Source of the DNA: Clostridia bacterium UC5.1-2E3 | GTDB taxonomy: Bacteria > Bacillota > Clostridia > Lachnospirales > Lachnospiraceae | Direction: 5' to 3' | NCBI GenBank assembly: GCA_001304875.1 | Contig: BBZO01000002.1 | Coordinates: 155,661 to 219,660, forward strand | Length of the DNA: 64,000 nt | In this document: in pieces, positions 48,678 to 59,486 of the stretch | How positions within the stretch are numbered: position 1 is the first letter of the stretch | Layout: each line of letters starts with the position of its first letter | Notes under the pieces: model-generated | Databases searched by the model: none | The model's input: the letters and a program-made list of their open reading frames with translations, nothing else | What the model was told of the DNA's origin: nothing | Made by a program: the position numbers and the translations under genes

Positions 48678-49884
48678 CTACACCAGCGTATGGTAATAAT
48701 CATACCCCTCAGAATTATACTTCCGGATGATCTTCTGGATCTTCTCGGTGGGCGATAAGCTGTTTCCGATGGAGGCGTTGTGGTTTAAGGAGTTGATGAT
48801 CGCGGCGATGTACTTGCTCATGTCGGCCTCCACATACCAGTCCTTGGTGAACAGCTCCGGTACGCGGTAGTTTAAGTTGGTCGTGATCACGCAGTCGATG
48901 TAGCCCTTGGCGTAGAACTCGTCGAACTTCTCCAGGCCGTTGGTGAACAGGCCGAAGGTACAGCAGACGATGACCTTCTTCGCCTTTCTCTCCTTTAACT
49001 CCTTGGCGGTGTCAAGCATGCTCTCGCCGGAGGAGATCATATCGTCGATGATGAGAACCGTCTTGCCCTCCACGGAGGAGCCTAAGAACTCATGGGCCAC
49101 GATGGGGTTGCGGCCGTTGATCACCTTGGAATAGTCGCGTCTCTTGTAGAACATGCCCATGTCCACGCCCAGGTTGTTGGCCAGGTACACGGCGCGGTTC
49201 ATGGCGCCCTCGTCCGGGCTGATGACCATGAAATTGTCCTTGTCGATGTGAAGGGTCTGATCGTGCTTGAAGAGAGCCTTCACGAACTGATAGGTGGGCA
49301 TGAAGTTGTCAAATCCGCTTAAGGGGATGGCGTTCTGTACACGGGGGTCGTGGGCGTCAAAGGTGATGATGTTCTGCACGCCCATGTTCACCAGCTCCTC
49401 CAGCATCATGGCGCAGTCTAAGGACTCCCTGTGGGTGCGCTTGTGCTGGCGGCCTTCATATAAGAACGGCATGATTACGTTGACGCGGTGCGCGGTGGAG
49501 ACGGTGGCTCCGATGATGCGCTTTAAATCCTGGTAGTGGTCGTCCGGGGACATGTGGTTGGTGAAGCCGCTGACCTTGTAGGTGAGGCTGTAGTTGGTCA
49601 CGTCAACCATGGCGTAAATGTCCGTACCTCTGACGGATTCCTCACGGAGCCTTGGCCTCGCCGCTTCCGAAGCGGGGGCATTTGCATTTCAGAAGATAGG
49701 AGTCCGCGTCATAGCCGCGGTACTGCAGATTCTCCTGGCGTTTTTTAAGGACCTCGATGTCATTTCTTCTGAAATTAATAATGTGATCGTTGACTTTCTG
49801 GGCCAGTTCCTTACAGCTTTCCAGAGCGGCTATCTTTAAAGGAGCTACTGGAAGTGTATCGTTAAAAACGTAATCATTTGCCAT
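48678..49884 (-). CDS. prs: Ribose-phosphate pyrophosphokinase, long Lachnospiraceae-type
   Basis: Makes PRPP from ribose 5-phosphate and ATP. Family parts: SVRGTDIYAMVDVTNYSLTY, VNVIMPFLYEGRQHKRTHRE (ATP and catalytic loop), NIITFDAHDPRVQNAIPLSG, and the PRPP-binding loop VLIIDDMISSGESMLDTAKE. At about 402 residues it is longer than the 315-residue classical enzyme, with an N-terminal extension MANDYVFNDTLPVAPLKIAA. Two lost bases near 49650 and 49644 break the frame in GEAKG...ESVRGTD; one fits AAGGGCTCC read as AAGGCTCC. Convergent with the cassette and divergent from the DUF512 gene. Confidence 0.92.
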
Positions 49885-49925
49885 GATTCATCCTCCGTAG
49901 GTGTTTGGGTTTTATTTGCTACTTG

Positions 49926-49955
49926 TTTATACCATCTTTAAACATTTACAGTCAA
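49926..49955 (-). promoter_or_regulatory. Promoter of prs (minus strand)
   Basis: Minus-strand TTGACT (49955-49950), 18 bp spacer, TATAAA (49931-49926), about 42 bp before the prs start. It is back to back with the promoter of the DUF512 gene. Confidence 0.75.
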
Positions 49956-50001
49956 TAGAAAAACCAAATTTCGTCAAAAAAAACAGGAAAAACATAGGTT
50001 C

Positions 50002-50030
50002 TTTACAAAAAATGGGAATGTTGTTATGAT
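50002..50030 (+). promoter_or_regulatory. Promoter of DUF512-der-plsY-gpsA
   Basis: TTTACA (50002-50007), 17 bp spacer, TATGAT (50025-50030), 38 bp before the chosen DUF512 start. Confidence 0.75.
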
Positions 50031-50067
50031 AGAAAGCGATAAAGAACGGAAAAACCGAGGGAAAAAC

Positions 50068-51432
50068 ATGCAGAAAAAAGGACATCTGATCCTGTCCGTG
50101 GACCCCGGATCCATCGCCGACCAGCTGGAGCTTGCGGCCGGAGACCGGGTGATGAAGATCGACGGGCAGGAGCTGGAAGATATATTTGACTATCAGTTTT
50201 ATTTGAACAGCGAGTCCATCGTCATGGAGGTCTTGAAGGCCAACGGCGAGGAGTGGGAGCTGGAGATCGATCACAACTACGAGGATCTGGGCATCAATTT
50301 CGAGAACGGCCTGATGAGCGAGTACCGCTCCTGCCGCAATAAGTGCATTTTCTGCTTCATTGACCAGATGCCGCCGGGGATGAGGGAGACACTGTATTTT
50401 AAGGACGACGATTCCAGGCTTTCGTTTTTGCAGGGGAACTACGTGACCCTCACCAACATGAGCGAAAAGGACGTGGACCGCATCATCCGCTTTCATCTGT
50501 CGCCCATCAATATCTCCGTGCACACCACGAATCCCGAGCTTCGCTGCAAGATGCTTCACAACCGCTTCGCCGGGGAATCCTTAAAGATCCTGGACCGGCT
50601 GTGGGAGGCCGGGACGCCGATGAACGGGCAGGTGGTGCTCTGCAAGGGCATCAATGACGGGGACGAGCTGGAACGGACCATCGCGGATCTTTCCAGATAC
50701 GTGCCCTGTATGGAGAGCCTTTCCGTGGTGCCTGTGGGCCTTTCTAAATACCGGGAAGGCTTATATCCCCTTGAGCCTTTTACAAAGGAGGACGCGGAGG
50801 AGACCATCGACCGGATCGAGCGGTGGCAGAAGAAGCTCTATGAGGCGCATGGAACCCATTTCGTCCATGCCAGCGACGAGTTTTACATCCTGGCGGGGCG
50901 GCCTGTGCCGGAGGAATCCCGCTACGACGGCTACATCCAGCTGGAAAACGGCGTGGGCATGATCCGGCTTCTCGCCGAGGAGGTGGCGGACGCGCTGGAG
51001 AGCAGAGAGGGGGATGAGGTGTGCGACGAGATCTCCCTGGCCACCGGCGTGCTGGCCTATGATTACATGAAGAAGCACGTGGAGGCTTTTAACGCCAGAT
51101 ACCCCAACCGCCGCGTGCACCTTTACCGCATCGAGAACCGGTTCTTCGGGGAGATGATCACCGTGGCCGGCCTCATCACCGGGCAGGACTTGAAAGAGCA
51201 GCTTGTGGGAAAGAATCTGGGCCGCCGGCTGCTGCTGCCGGAGGTGATGTTCAGAAGCGGCGAGGAGGTATTCTTAGACGATATGACCCGCGAGGAGCTT
51301 CAAAATGCTTTACAAGTGCCGGTGAATATTGTAAAATCAAGCGGATATGACCTGATTGAGGCCTTTCTCCATGCGGAGGAGGGCGAAAGCACCTACAGCC
51401 CATACGAGTTAAAGGAGATAGATTATGAATAA
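50068..51432 (+). CDS. DUF512 family radical SAM-like protein with N-terminal PDZ-like domain
   Basis: About 454 residues. N-terminal PDZ-like part ([39 protein letters not shown]), a radical SAM-type cysteine motif [14 protein letters not shown] (CxxxCxxC), [20 protein letters not shown], and the DUF512 C-terminal domain with [20 protein letters not shown]. Function of the family is unknown; it is almost always next to der. ATG 50068 was preferred over ATG 50026, because 50026 overlaps the -10 box. The stop overlaps the der start by 8 bp. Intact frame. Confidence 0.9.
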   Translation: MQKKGHLILSVDPGSIADQLELAAGDRVMKIDGQELEDIFDYQFYLNSESIVMEVLKANGEEWELEIDHNYEDLGINFENGLMSEYRSCRNKCIFCFIDQMPPGMRETLYFKDDDSRLSFLQGNYVTLTNMSEKDVDRIIRFHLSPINISVHTTNPELRCKMLHNRFAGESLKILDRLWEAGTPMNGQVVLCKGINDGDELERTIADLSRYVPCMESLSVVPVGLSKYREGLYPLEPFTKEDAEETIDRIERWQKKLYEAHGTHFVHASDEFYILAGRPVPEESRYDGYIQLENGVGMIRLLAEEVADALESREGDEVCDEISLATGVLAYDYMKKHVEAFNARYPNRRVHLYRIENRFFGEMITVAGLITGQDLKEQLVGKNLGRRLLLPEVMFRSGEEVFLDDMTREELQNALQVPVNIVKSSGYDLIEAFLHAEEGESTYSPYELKEIDYE

Positions 51433-52757
51433 GAAGAAACCGGTGGTGGCCATCGTGGGCCGTCCCAACGTGGGAAAATCCACTCTGTTCAACGTCCTGG
51501 CCGGCGAGCGCATTTCCATCGTGAAGGATACGCCCGGCGTCACCAGAGACCGGATTTATGCCGACTGCAGCTGGCTGGACAAGAATTTCACACTCATCGA
51601 CACCGGCGGCATCGAGCCGGACAGCAAGGACATCATTCTCTCCCAGATGCGGGAGCAGGCGGAGATCGCCATCGAGACCGCCGACGTGATCATTCTGATC
51701 GTGGACGTGCGCCAGGGAATGGTGGACTCCGACGCCAAGGTGGCGGACATGCTGCGCCGCTCCAGGAAGCCGGTGGTTTAGCGGTCAACAAGGTGGACAG
51801 CTTCGAGAAATTCGGCAATGACATCTACGAGTTTTATAACCTGGGCATCGGCGATCCCATGCCCATTTCCGCCGCCTCCCGTCTGGGGCTGGGCGACCTT
51901 CTGGACGAGGTGGTGAAGTACTTCCCGGAGCATGACGGCGAGGACGAGGAGGACGACCGCCCGCGCATCGCCATCGTCGGCAAGCCCAACGTGGGCAAAT
52001 CCTCCATCGTGAACCGGCTGCTGGGCGAGAACCGCGTCATCGTCTCCGACGTGGCGGGAACCACCCGGGACGCCATCGACACGGAGATCGTCTACAACGG
52101 CACAGAGTACGTGTTCATCGACACCGCGGGCCTGCGCAGAAAGAATAAGATTAAGGAAGAGCTGGAGCGCTACAGCATCATCCGCACCGTCACCGCCGTG
52201 GAGCGGGCCGACGTGGTTTTAGTGGTCATCGACGCGACGGAGGGCGTCACCGAGCAGGACGCCAAGATCGCCGGCATCGCCCACGAGCGCGGCAAGGGCG
52301 TCATCGTGGTGGTGAACAAATGGGACGCCATCGAGAAGAACGACAAGACCATCTACGAGTACACGAAGCAGATCAAGAACACGCTGTCCTACATGCCTAT
52401 GCGGAGTATATTTTCATCTCCGCGGCCACGGGGCTTCGGGTGAACAAGCTTTACGAGCTGATCGACATGGTCCGCGAGAACCAGAACCTGCGTGTGGCCA
52501 CCGGCGTGTTAAACGAGATCTTAAGCGAGGCCGTTGCGCTGCAGCAGCCGCCGTCCGACAAGGGCAAGCGCTTAAAGATCTACTACATGACCCAGGTTTC
52601 CGTGAAGCCGCCCACCTTCGTGGTCTTTGTCAATGACAAGGAACTGATGCATTTCTCCTACACCAGATATCTGGAGAACAAGGTGAGAGAGGCCTTCGGA
52701 TTCCGGGGAACCTCCTTAAAGTTCATCATCCGGGAGAGAAAGGAGAAGGATAAGTGA
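51425..52757 (+). CDS. der: Ribosome biogenesis GTPase Der (EngA)
   Basis: Double Era-like GTPase needed for 50S assembly. First G domain: [29 protein letters not shown] and IDTGGIE. Second: [53 protein letters not shown]-terminal KH-like domain ends [20 protein letters not shown]. Breaks near 51778 (a T lost in GTGGTTTAG; should be VVLAVNKVD, the first G4 motif) and near 52396 (ATGCCCTATGCG read as ATGCCTATGCG). Corrected length about 444 residues. The stop overlaps plsY (TGATG). Confidence 0.96.
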
Positions 52758-53389
52758 TGTTTGAGAGAGTGATCTGCCTGGCCGTCGGGTACTGCTTCGG
52801 GCTGTTCCAGACCGGCTACATTTACGGGCGCACACAGAATATCGATATCCGCAACTACGGCAGCGGAAATTCCGGCACCACCAACGCTGCGGGTCATGGG
52901 AAAGAAAGCGGGCGCCTGGTGTTTCTCGGCGATTTCTTCAAGGCCATCATCGCGGTGGAGCTGATGGAGATTTTATTCTCCGGCAACCAGAGCCCGGCCC
53001 TTCTGGGGCTCTACGCGGGCTTCGGCGTGGTGCTGGGGCACAACTTCCCGTTCTACCTTAAGTTTAAGGGTGGAAAGGGCATCGCCTCCATGGCCGGCAT
53101 CATGGCCGCCTTCGACATCCGCGTGGCGCTGGTCTGCCTGGTCATCTTCGTGGCCGCTGTGGCCATTACGCGCTACGTGTCCCTCGGCTCCATTCTCGTG
53201 GTCATCACCTTCTTTATCGGCTGCGTCTATTTCGGCAGCAGGGGCGATTACCGCATCGCCGCGGGCGACCTGCGGGAGCTCTACATCGTGGTGTTTGTGC
53301 TGATGGCCATGGCGATCTGGCGTCACCGGTCGAACATCGGGCGGCTGATGCACGGGACGGAGAACAAGCTGTGGGGAAATAAAAAGTAA
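52757..53389 (+). CDS. plsY: Glycerol-3-phosphate acyltransferase PlsY, with a hidden out-of-frame segment
   Basis: Membrane enzyme that acylates glycerol 3-phosphate from acyl phosphate. Motif 1 NYGSGNSGTTNA, motif 2 VVLGHNFPFYLKFKGGKGIA, and motif 3 toward the C-terminus (AIWRHRSNIGRLMHGTENKL). The frame is open throughout, yet residues after TTNA read AGHGKESGR. In the shifted frame they read ALRVMGKKAGA, which is the conserved PlsY sequence. Two lost Cs near 52885 and one near 52914 compensate each other. So the protein as translated is wrong over about 12 residues. About 210 residues, several transmembrane segments. Five-to-three order der-plsY-gpsA is standard. Confidence 0.94.
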   Translation: MFERVICLAVGYCFGLFQTGYIYGRTQNIDIRNYGSGNSGTTNAAGHGKESGRLVFLGDFFKAIIAVELMEILFSGNQSPALLGLYAGFGVVLGHNFPFYLKFKGGKGIASMAGIMAAFDIRVALVCLVIFVAAVAITRYVSLGSILVVITFFIGCVYFGSRGDYRIAAGDLRELYIVVFVLMAMAIWRHRSNIGRLMHGTENKLWGNKK

Positions 53390-53422
53390 AATCCAGAGTA
53401 AGAGAGAAAGAGAGGAAAACTC

Positions 53423-54433
53423 ATGGAACGCATTGGAATCATCGGATCAGGAACCTGGGGGACTGCCATCGCGGTCCTGCTTCACAATAACGGCCATCAG
53501 GTCACCCTGTGGTCGGCCATCCCCGAGGAGATCGAGGAGATCGGCCGCACCCACAGACACAAAAATCTCCCGGAGGTGACTCTGCCGGAGGATATCACGT
53601 ACACCGCTGATCTGGAGGAGGCCATGCGCGACAAGAGGATCCTTGTCATGGCGGTGCCGTCCGTCTTTGTGCGCAGCACGGCGAGACGCATGAAGCCGCT
53701 TTGTAAGGACGGGCAGATCGTCGTCGATCTGGCGAAGGGCATCGAGGAGAACTCCTTAAAGACCATGTCTGAGATTATCAAGGAGGAAATTCCCCAGTGC
53801 GAGGCGGCGGTCCTCTCCGGGCCCAGCCACGCCGAGGAGGTGAGCCGCGGCATTCCCACCACCTGTGTGGCCGGCTCAAGGAAACGCCAGGTGGCGGAGG
53901 AGATCCAGAGTATCTTTATGAGCCCGTTCTTCCGCGTCTACACGAGCCCGGACGTCCGCGGCATCGAGGTGGGCGCGGCCTTAAAGAACGTCATCGCCCT
54001 GGCGGCGGGCATCGCCGACGGACTGGGCTACGGTGACAACACCAAGGCGGCCCTGATCACACGGGGCATCGCGGAGATCGCCAGGCTGGGAACCGCCATG
54101 GGCGGCAAGCCGCAGACCTTTGCGGGGCTCTCCGGTATCGGCGATCTGATTGTGACCTGCGCCAGCATGCACAGCCGCAACCGCCGGGCCGGCATTCTCA
54201 TCGGCAAGGGCTACACCATGGACGAGGCCATGAAGGAGGTCCAGATGGTGGTGGAGGGCGTCTACTCCGCCAAGGCGGCGCTGGCGCTGGCGAAGAAATA
54301 CTATCTGGAGCTGCCCATCGTGGAGCAGGTCAACGAGGTTCTGTTTGACAATAAGCCGGCCTCCGAGGCGGTGGGAGATTTAATGCTCCGGGATCCGCGC
54401 ATCGAGAACAGCGAGCTTCCGTGGGAAGCGTAG
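53423..54433 (+). CDS. gpsA: NAD(P)H-dependent glycerol-3-phosphate dehydrogenase
   Basis: Makes sn-glycerol 3-phosphate, the substrate of the adjacent PlsY. Rossmann motif IGIIGSGTWGTAIAVLL at the N-terminus, LAKGIEENSLKTMSEII, AAVLSGPSHAEEVSRGIPTT, and catalytic Lys in GAALKNVIALAAGIADGLGY. The length of 336 residues is normal. Start follows GAGAGGAAA, 33 bp after plsY. Intact frame. A terminator follows. Confidence 0.97.
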   Translation: MERIGIIGSGTWGTAIAVLLHNNGHQVTLWSAIPEEIEEIGRTHRHKNLPEVTLPEDITYTADLEEAMRDKRILVMAVPSVFVRSTARRMKPLCKDGQIVVDLAKGIEENSLKTMSEIIKEEIPQCEAAVLSGPSHAEEVSRGIPTTCVAGSRKRQVAEEIQSIFMSPFFRVYTSPDVRGIEVGAALKNVIALAAGIADGLGYGDNTKAALITRGIAEIARLGTAMGGKPQTFAGLSGIGDLIVTCASMHSRNRRAGILIGKGYTMDEAMKEVQMVVEGVYSAKAALALAKKYYLELPIVEQVNEVLFDNKPASEAVGDLMLRDPRIENSELPWEA

Positions 54434-54448
54434 AGAAAGTAAACAGGA

Positions 54449-54484
54449 TGCCCTGTGCCGCCGCCGTGCGGCGCAGGCATTTTT
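54449..54484 (+). terminator. Terminator after gpsA
   Basis: TGCCCTGTGCCGC pairs with GCGGCGCAGGCA (one bulge) around a short loop, then TTTTT. It ends the DUF512-der-plsY-gpsA operon. Confidence 0.8.
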
Positions 54485-54550
54485 GCTGTGCGAAGTTCGC
54501 CCGTCAAAAACATTTGTCCGTGATATAACTACAAAATTATCACAAAAAAC

Positions 54551-54579
54551 TTGACTTTTGTCTGCATTCTCCGTATAAT
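54551..54579 (+). promoter_or_regulatory. Promoter of livK
   Basis: TTGACT (54551-54556), 17 bp spacer, TATAAT (54574-54579), 51 bp before the livK start. Confidence 0.85.
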
Positions 54580-54630
54580 TACAAACTATATCGGTTTATA
54601 CTGATGAAGCATGAAAGAGGAGGAGTAATT

Positions 54631-55841
54631 ATGAAAAAGAAATTATTAAGTCTTGGACTTGTAGCAGCCCTGGCGGTATCTGCAACCGCCTGCGGATCCA
54701 GCAGTTCCGGCGATTCCGCCCCGGCTGAGACCACGGCGGCATCCGGAAACGCAGACAGCTCCGACGGCGCGGCAGAGGGCGGCACCATAAAGATCGGCGG
54801 CATCGGCCCGATCACCGGCGAGGCGGCCATCTACGGCCAGGCCGTTATGAACGGCGCGCAGCTGGCGGTTGACGAGATCAACGCGGCCGGCGGCATCAAC
54901 GGCATGACCATCGAATACAGATTTGAGGATGACGAGAGCGATTCCGAGAAGGCGGTCAACGCATACAACACCTTAAAGGACTGGGATATGCAGGTTCTTA
55001 TGGGAACCGTTACCTCCACCCCGTGCATCGCGGTGGCGGCAAAATCCTTCGAGGACAACATCTTCCAGCTGACTCCGTCCGGATCTTCCGTTCCGTGCAT
55101 CGAGCATCCCAACGCGTTCCGCGTGTGCTTCTCTGACCCGAACCAGGGCGCGGCTTCCGCGGAGTACATCGGAACCCATGAGCTGGCTACCAAGGTGGCT
55201 GTGATTTACGACAGCTCCAGCGTATATTCTTCCGGTATCTATGAGAAATTTGCGGCAGGCGCTGCCGAGCAGGGCATCGAGATCGTATCCGCTGAGGCGT
55301 TCACCGCAGACAGCAATAAGGACTTCTCCGTGCAGCTGCAGAAGGCGAAGGACAACGGCGCTGAGCTGGTATTCCTTCCGATCTACTACACCGAGGCATC
55401 CCTGATCCTGGCGCAGGCCAACAACATGGGCTACGAGCCGATGTTCTTCGGCTGCGACGGCCTGGACGGACTTCTGACCGTTCCGAACTTCGATCTGGCT
55501 CTGGCTGAGGACGTGATGCTTCTGACCCCGTTCGCGCTGACGCCGAGGATGAGCTGACCCAGAGCTTCGTCTCCAGGTACGAGGAGCAGTTCGGCGGTAT
55601 CCCGAACCAGTTCGCGGCTGACGCTTACGATGCGATTTACGCCATCAAGGCGGCGGCAGAGGATGCCGGCATCACTTCCGACATGACTCCGTCCGACATC
55701 TGCGACAAGCTGGTTGTCTCCATGACCAACATCACCATCGACGGACTGACCGGCGAGGGCATGACCTGGACCGCAGACGGCGAGCCGAACAAGGCCCCGA
55801 AGGCTGTCAAGATCGTGGACGGCGTATACACTGCGATGTAA
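54631..55841 (+). CDS. livK: Branched-chain amino-acid ABC transporter substrate-binding lipoprotein
   Basis: Periplasm-side binding protein for leucine/isoleucine/valine-type substrates. Lipoprotein signal MKKKLLSLGLVAALAVSATA with the lipobox Cys at residue 21, then a Ser/Ala/Gly-rich linker. The mature part begins IKIGGIGPITGEAAIYGQAV and has the Leu-binding fold typical sequence GAQLAVDEINAAGGINGM. The frame breaks near 55541 (one base lost around TTCGCGCTGAC); correction continues ADAEDELTQSFVSRYEEQFG to 55841. Start follows AGGAGGAG. About 403 residues after correction. Exact substrate is inferred from the liv-type operon. Confidence 0.93.
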
Positions 55842-55870
55842 TTTTAACGGCTTTATAGCGAAGATTTTTT

Positions 55871-55922
55871 GCAGGGGAATGCAGCGGAGGGATTTCCCTT
55901 CCGCTGCGTGCCCTTGCTTTTT
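55871..55922 (+). terminator. Intra-operon terminator/attenuator between livK and livH
   Basis: GCAGGGG-GCAGCGGAGGG pairs with CCCTTCCGCTGC-CCCTTGC, then TTTTT. Partial read-through would give more binding protein than permease, as in other binding-protein operons. Confidence 0.75.
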
Positions 55923-55968
55923 GCTACTTGATTCAGAGGGTTAATCTACACAAAGAGGTGAGAGGAAA

Positions 55969-56849
55969 ATGAGTTTTGTATCCTATTTGATAAACGGCAT
56001 CAGTCTGGGCAGTGTGTATGCGATTATTGCGCTGGGCTATACCATGGTGTACGGTATTGCCAAGATGCTTAATTTCGCCCACGGCGATGTGATTATGGTG
56101 GGAGGGTATGTGGTCTTTACCGTGGTCAGCACCATGGGCTTAAGTCCTGTGCTGGGCATCGTCCTGTCCGTCATTATCTGCACGGTTCTGGGCGTCACCA
56201 TTGAGAAGATTGCGTATAAGCCCCTGCGCGGTGCGTCGCCTCTCGCAGTCCTCATCACGGCCATCGGCGTCAGCTATCTGCTGCAGAACCTGGCGATGCT
56301 GATTTTCGGAGCCGAGACCAGGGCCTTCACCTCCGTGGTGAAGATTGCCCCGCTCAAGCTGGCGGACGGAGCGCTCACCATCTCCGGCGAGACCATGGTG
56401 ACCATTTTAGCCTGCATCGTCATCATGATCGCTCTGACGTCATTTATAAAGTACACGAAGGCGGGACGCGCCATGCTGGCCGTCTCCGAGGACAAGGGCG
56501 CAGCCACGCTGATGGGAGTCAACGTGAACGGCACCATCGCCCTCACGTTCGCCATCGGTTCCGCGCTGGCGGCGGTGGCCGGCGTGCTTTTGTGCTCCGC
56601 CTACCCGTCCCTGTCCCCCTACACCGGGGCCATGCCGGGCATCAAGGCGTTTGTGGCCGCCGTATTCGGCGGAATCGGCTCCATCCGGGAGCCATGATCG
56701 GAGGCATTCTCCTGGGCATTATCGAGAACCTCTCCAAGGCGTACATTTCCTCACAGATGGCGGATGCCATCGTGTTCAGCGTGCTGATTCTGGTGCTGCT
56801 TGTCCGCCCGACGGGCATTCTCGGCAAACAGATCCACGAGAAGGTATAG
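55969..56849 (+). CDS. livH: Branched-chain amino-acid ABC transporter permease LivH
   Basis: Integral membrane subunit with about eight hydrophobic segments. Begins MSFVSYLINGISLGSVYAII and has LGYTMVYGIAKMLNFAHGDV, the LivH signature. The frame breaks near 56687 (ATCCCGGGAGCC read as ATCCGGGAGCC); correction gives GGIGSIPGAMIGGILLGIIE and the normal C-terminus to 56849. About 293 residues. AGAGGTGAGAGG precedes the start. livM follows 12 bp downstream. Confidence 0.94.
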
Positions 56850-56861
56850 GAGGTGCGCCGT

Positions 56862-57927
56862 ATGAAACGAGACAGTTAAGTCCAAAGACAAAAGAAAATA
56901 TAAGCATATACGGTCTGGTCATCCTCGCCTATCTGGTGGTCCAGGGGCTCATTATGGCCGGCCAGATGTCCAGCCTTATGAAGGGGCTTTTGGTGCCCCT
57001 GTGCGTGTATGTGATCCTGGCGGTGTCCTTAAACCTCACCGTGGGCATCTTAGGCGAGCTGAGCCTGGGACACGCGGGCTTCATGTGCGTGGGCGCCTTT
57101 GCCAGCGCATTTTTCTCCAAGTGCATGCAGGAGGTCATCACGGTCTCCCTGGTGCGCTTTATCCTGGCGATCTTAATCGGAGCGCTGACGGCGGCGGTCT
57201 TCGGCATCATCATCGGCATCCCGGTGCTGCGGCTTAAGGGAGACTACTTAGCCATCGTGACGCTGCCTTCGGCGAGATCATTAAAAACCTGGTGAACGTC
57301 ATCTTCATCGGCCGCGACAGCGCGGGATTTCATTTTTCCATGAAGGACTCCATGTCCCTGGGGCTGGAGGCGGACGGGAAGGTGATCATGAACGGGCCCC
57401 AGGGCATCACCGGGACGCCCAACGACTCCACGTTCACCATCGGAATCATCCTGGTGATTCTGTCGCTCATTATTATTCTGAACCTGATAAATTCCCGGAC
57501 CGGACGGGCGGTCATGGCGATCCGCGACAACCGCATTGCCGCCGAGTCCATCGGTATCGATATCACGAAATACAAGCTGCTGGCGTTCTCCGTCTCCGCC
57601 TCCCTGGCGGGAGTGGCCGGGGCGCTCTACGCGCACAACCTGTCCACGCTGACGGCCACGCCCAAGAACTTCGGCTACACCATGTCCATCATGATCCTGG
57701 TGTTTGTGGTGTTGGGCGGCATCGGCAGCATCCGCGGCTCCATCATTGCGGCCGTCATACTGACCCTGCTCCCGGAGCTTCTCCGCGGGCTGCAGGACTA
57801 CCGCATGCTCATTTACGCCATCGTGCTCATCGTCATGATGCTCTTCAACTGGAGCCCCAGGGCGGTCGAGTTCAAGGAGCGGTATATGGCAAAGCTCTTG
57901 AAACGAAGGAAGAAGGAGGCATCATAA
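56862..57927 (+). CDS. livM: Branched-chain amino-acid ABC transporter permease LivM
   Basis: Second membrane subunit. Contains LAVSLNLTVGILGELSLGHA and LRLKGDYLAIVTLAFGEIIK (after correction), the LivM signature, then VMAIRDNRIAAESIGIDITK and GGIGSIRGSIIAAVILTLLP. Two breaks: near 56876 (one base lost; as sequenced the ORF stops after MKRDS) and near 57268 (CTGGCCTTC read as CTGCCTTC). ATG 56862 has GGAGG 9 bases upstream. About 355 residues. livG follows at once. Confidence 0.93.
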
Positions 57928-57928
57928 T

Positions 57929-58686
57929 ATGGCGCTGTTGGAAGTGAAAAGTCTTGGAATCGCCTTCGGTGGCTTAAAGGCCGTCGACGGGTTCCATATA
58001 AGCGTGGAGAAGGGCCAGCTCTACGGCCTCATCGGCCCCAACGGAGCCGGCAAGACCACGGTGTTCAACCTCTTAACCGGCGTCTACAAGCCGGATCAGG
58101 GCAGATTCTCCTGGATGGGCAGTCCATCGGGGGGAAGAAAACCATCGAGATCAACAAGGCGGGCATCGCCAGGACGTTCCAGAACATCCGTCTGTTCAAG
58201 GACATGACGGTTCTGGACAACGTGAAGGCGGGCCTCCACAACCACTATCCCTACTCCACGGTGGAGGGGATTCTGCGTCTCCCGAGATTCAGGGAGCAGG
58301 AAAAACGGATGGACGCGAAGGCCATGGAGCTTTTAGAGGTCTTCGAGCTGGAGGACTCCGCCAGCGTGCTGGCGGCCAACCTTCCCTACGGCAAGCAGAG
58401 AAAGCTGGAGATCGCCCGGGCGCTGGCCACGGAGCCGAAGCTCCTTCTCTTAGACGAGCCGGCGGCGGGCATGAACCCCAACGAGACCGCGGAGCTCATG
58501 AACACCATCCGCTTTGTCCGCGAGAAATTTGACATGACCATCCTGCTCATCGAGCACGACATGAAGCTGGTGTCCGGCATCTGCGAGCGTCTGACCGTCT
58601 TAAACTTCGGACAGGTGCTCACTGAGGGCGAGACCGGCGAGGTGCTCAACGACCCGCAGGTTATCACCGCATATCTGGGAGAATAG
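57929..58686 (+). CDS. livG: Branched-chain amino-acid ABC transporter ATPase LivG
   Basis: Cytoplasmic ATPase. Walker A GPNGAGKTTVFNLLTG, LPYGKQRKLEIARALA (the LivG-type signature loop), LLLLDEPAAGMNPNETAELM (Walker B), and IEHDMKLVSGICERLTVLNF (H-loop). The frame breaks near 58105, where GGCAGAATTCTCCTGG was probably read without one A; correction gives GRILLDGQSIGGKKTIEINK. About 252 residues. Starts 1 bp after the livM stop; livF follows 12 bp later. Confidence 0.95.
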
Positions 58687-58698
58687 GAGGGAACTGTC

Positions 58699-59409
58699 AT
58701 GCCAATGTTAGAGGTAAAGGATTTAGAAGTATATTACGGGATGATACAGGCCATCAAGGGCATTTCCTTCCAGGTGGACGAGGGCGACGTCATCGCGCTG
58801 ATCGGCGCCAACGGAGCCGGCAAGACCACCATCCTGCACACCATCACCGGGCTGATCCCGGCGAAGGCCGGCACCATCACCTTCGAGGGAACCGACATCA
58901 CCCACATGCCGGGCCACAAGCTGGTGCCCATGGGCATCGCCCACGTGCCGGAGGGACGCCGCGTGTTCGCCCAGCTCTCAGTGCTGGAGAACCTTAAGAT
59001 GGGCGCCTACACCAGAAAGGACAAGCAGGAGATCGAAGATACCATCAAGATGATCTACGGCCGCTTCCCCCGCCTGGAGGAGCGCAAAAACCAGCTGGCG
59101 GGTACGTTAAGCGGCGGTGAGCAGCAGATGCTTGCCATGGGCCGGGCGCTGATGTCCCATCCGCGGCTCATCGTCATGGACGAGCCGTCCATGGGCCTGT
59201 CCCCGATCTATGTAAACGAGATCTTTGATATCATCAAAAAGATCAGCTCCGAGGGCACCACGGTGCTTTTAGTGGAGCAGAACGCGAAGAAGGCGTTGGC
59301 CATCGCCAACAAGGCCTACGTGCTGGAGACCGGAAGGATTGTTCTCCAGGGAAATGCGAAGGATCTGATGAACGACGATTCTGTAAAAAAAGCCTATTTA
59401 AGCGAGTAA
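58699..59409 (+). CDS. livF: Branched-chain amino-acid ABC transporter ATPase LivF
   Basis: Second ATPase of the Liv system, 236 residues. Walker A GANGAGKTTILHTITG, GIAHVPEGRRVFAQLSVLEN, LSGGEQQMLAMGRALM signature, VMDEPSMGLSPIYVNEIF Walker B, and VEQNAKKALAIANKAYVLET. Start follows GGAGGGAAC. Intact frame. Last gene of the liv operon. A short A/T-rich palindromic stretch (ATGATA...TATCAT) follows at about 59435-59462, without a strong hairpin terminator. Confidence 0.97.
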   Translation: MPMLEVKDLEVYYGMIQAIKGISFQVDEGDVIALIGANGAGKTTILHTITGLIPAKAGTITFEGTDITHMPGHKLVPMGIAHVPEGRRVFAQLSVLENLKMGAYTRKDKQEIEDTIKMIYGRFPRLEERKNQLAGTLSGGEQQMLAMGRALMSHPRLIVMDEPSMGLSPIYVNEIFDIIKKISSEGTTVLLVEQNAKKALAIANKAYVLETGRIVLQGNAKDLMNDDSVKKAYLSE

Positions 59410-59486
59410 AGCTCTGGATTTTTCTTCCAAAAAATGATATGCTTATAGCATAAATTATCATTTTGCAGGAGAGGGGTAGTGGGAGC

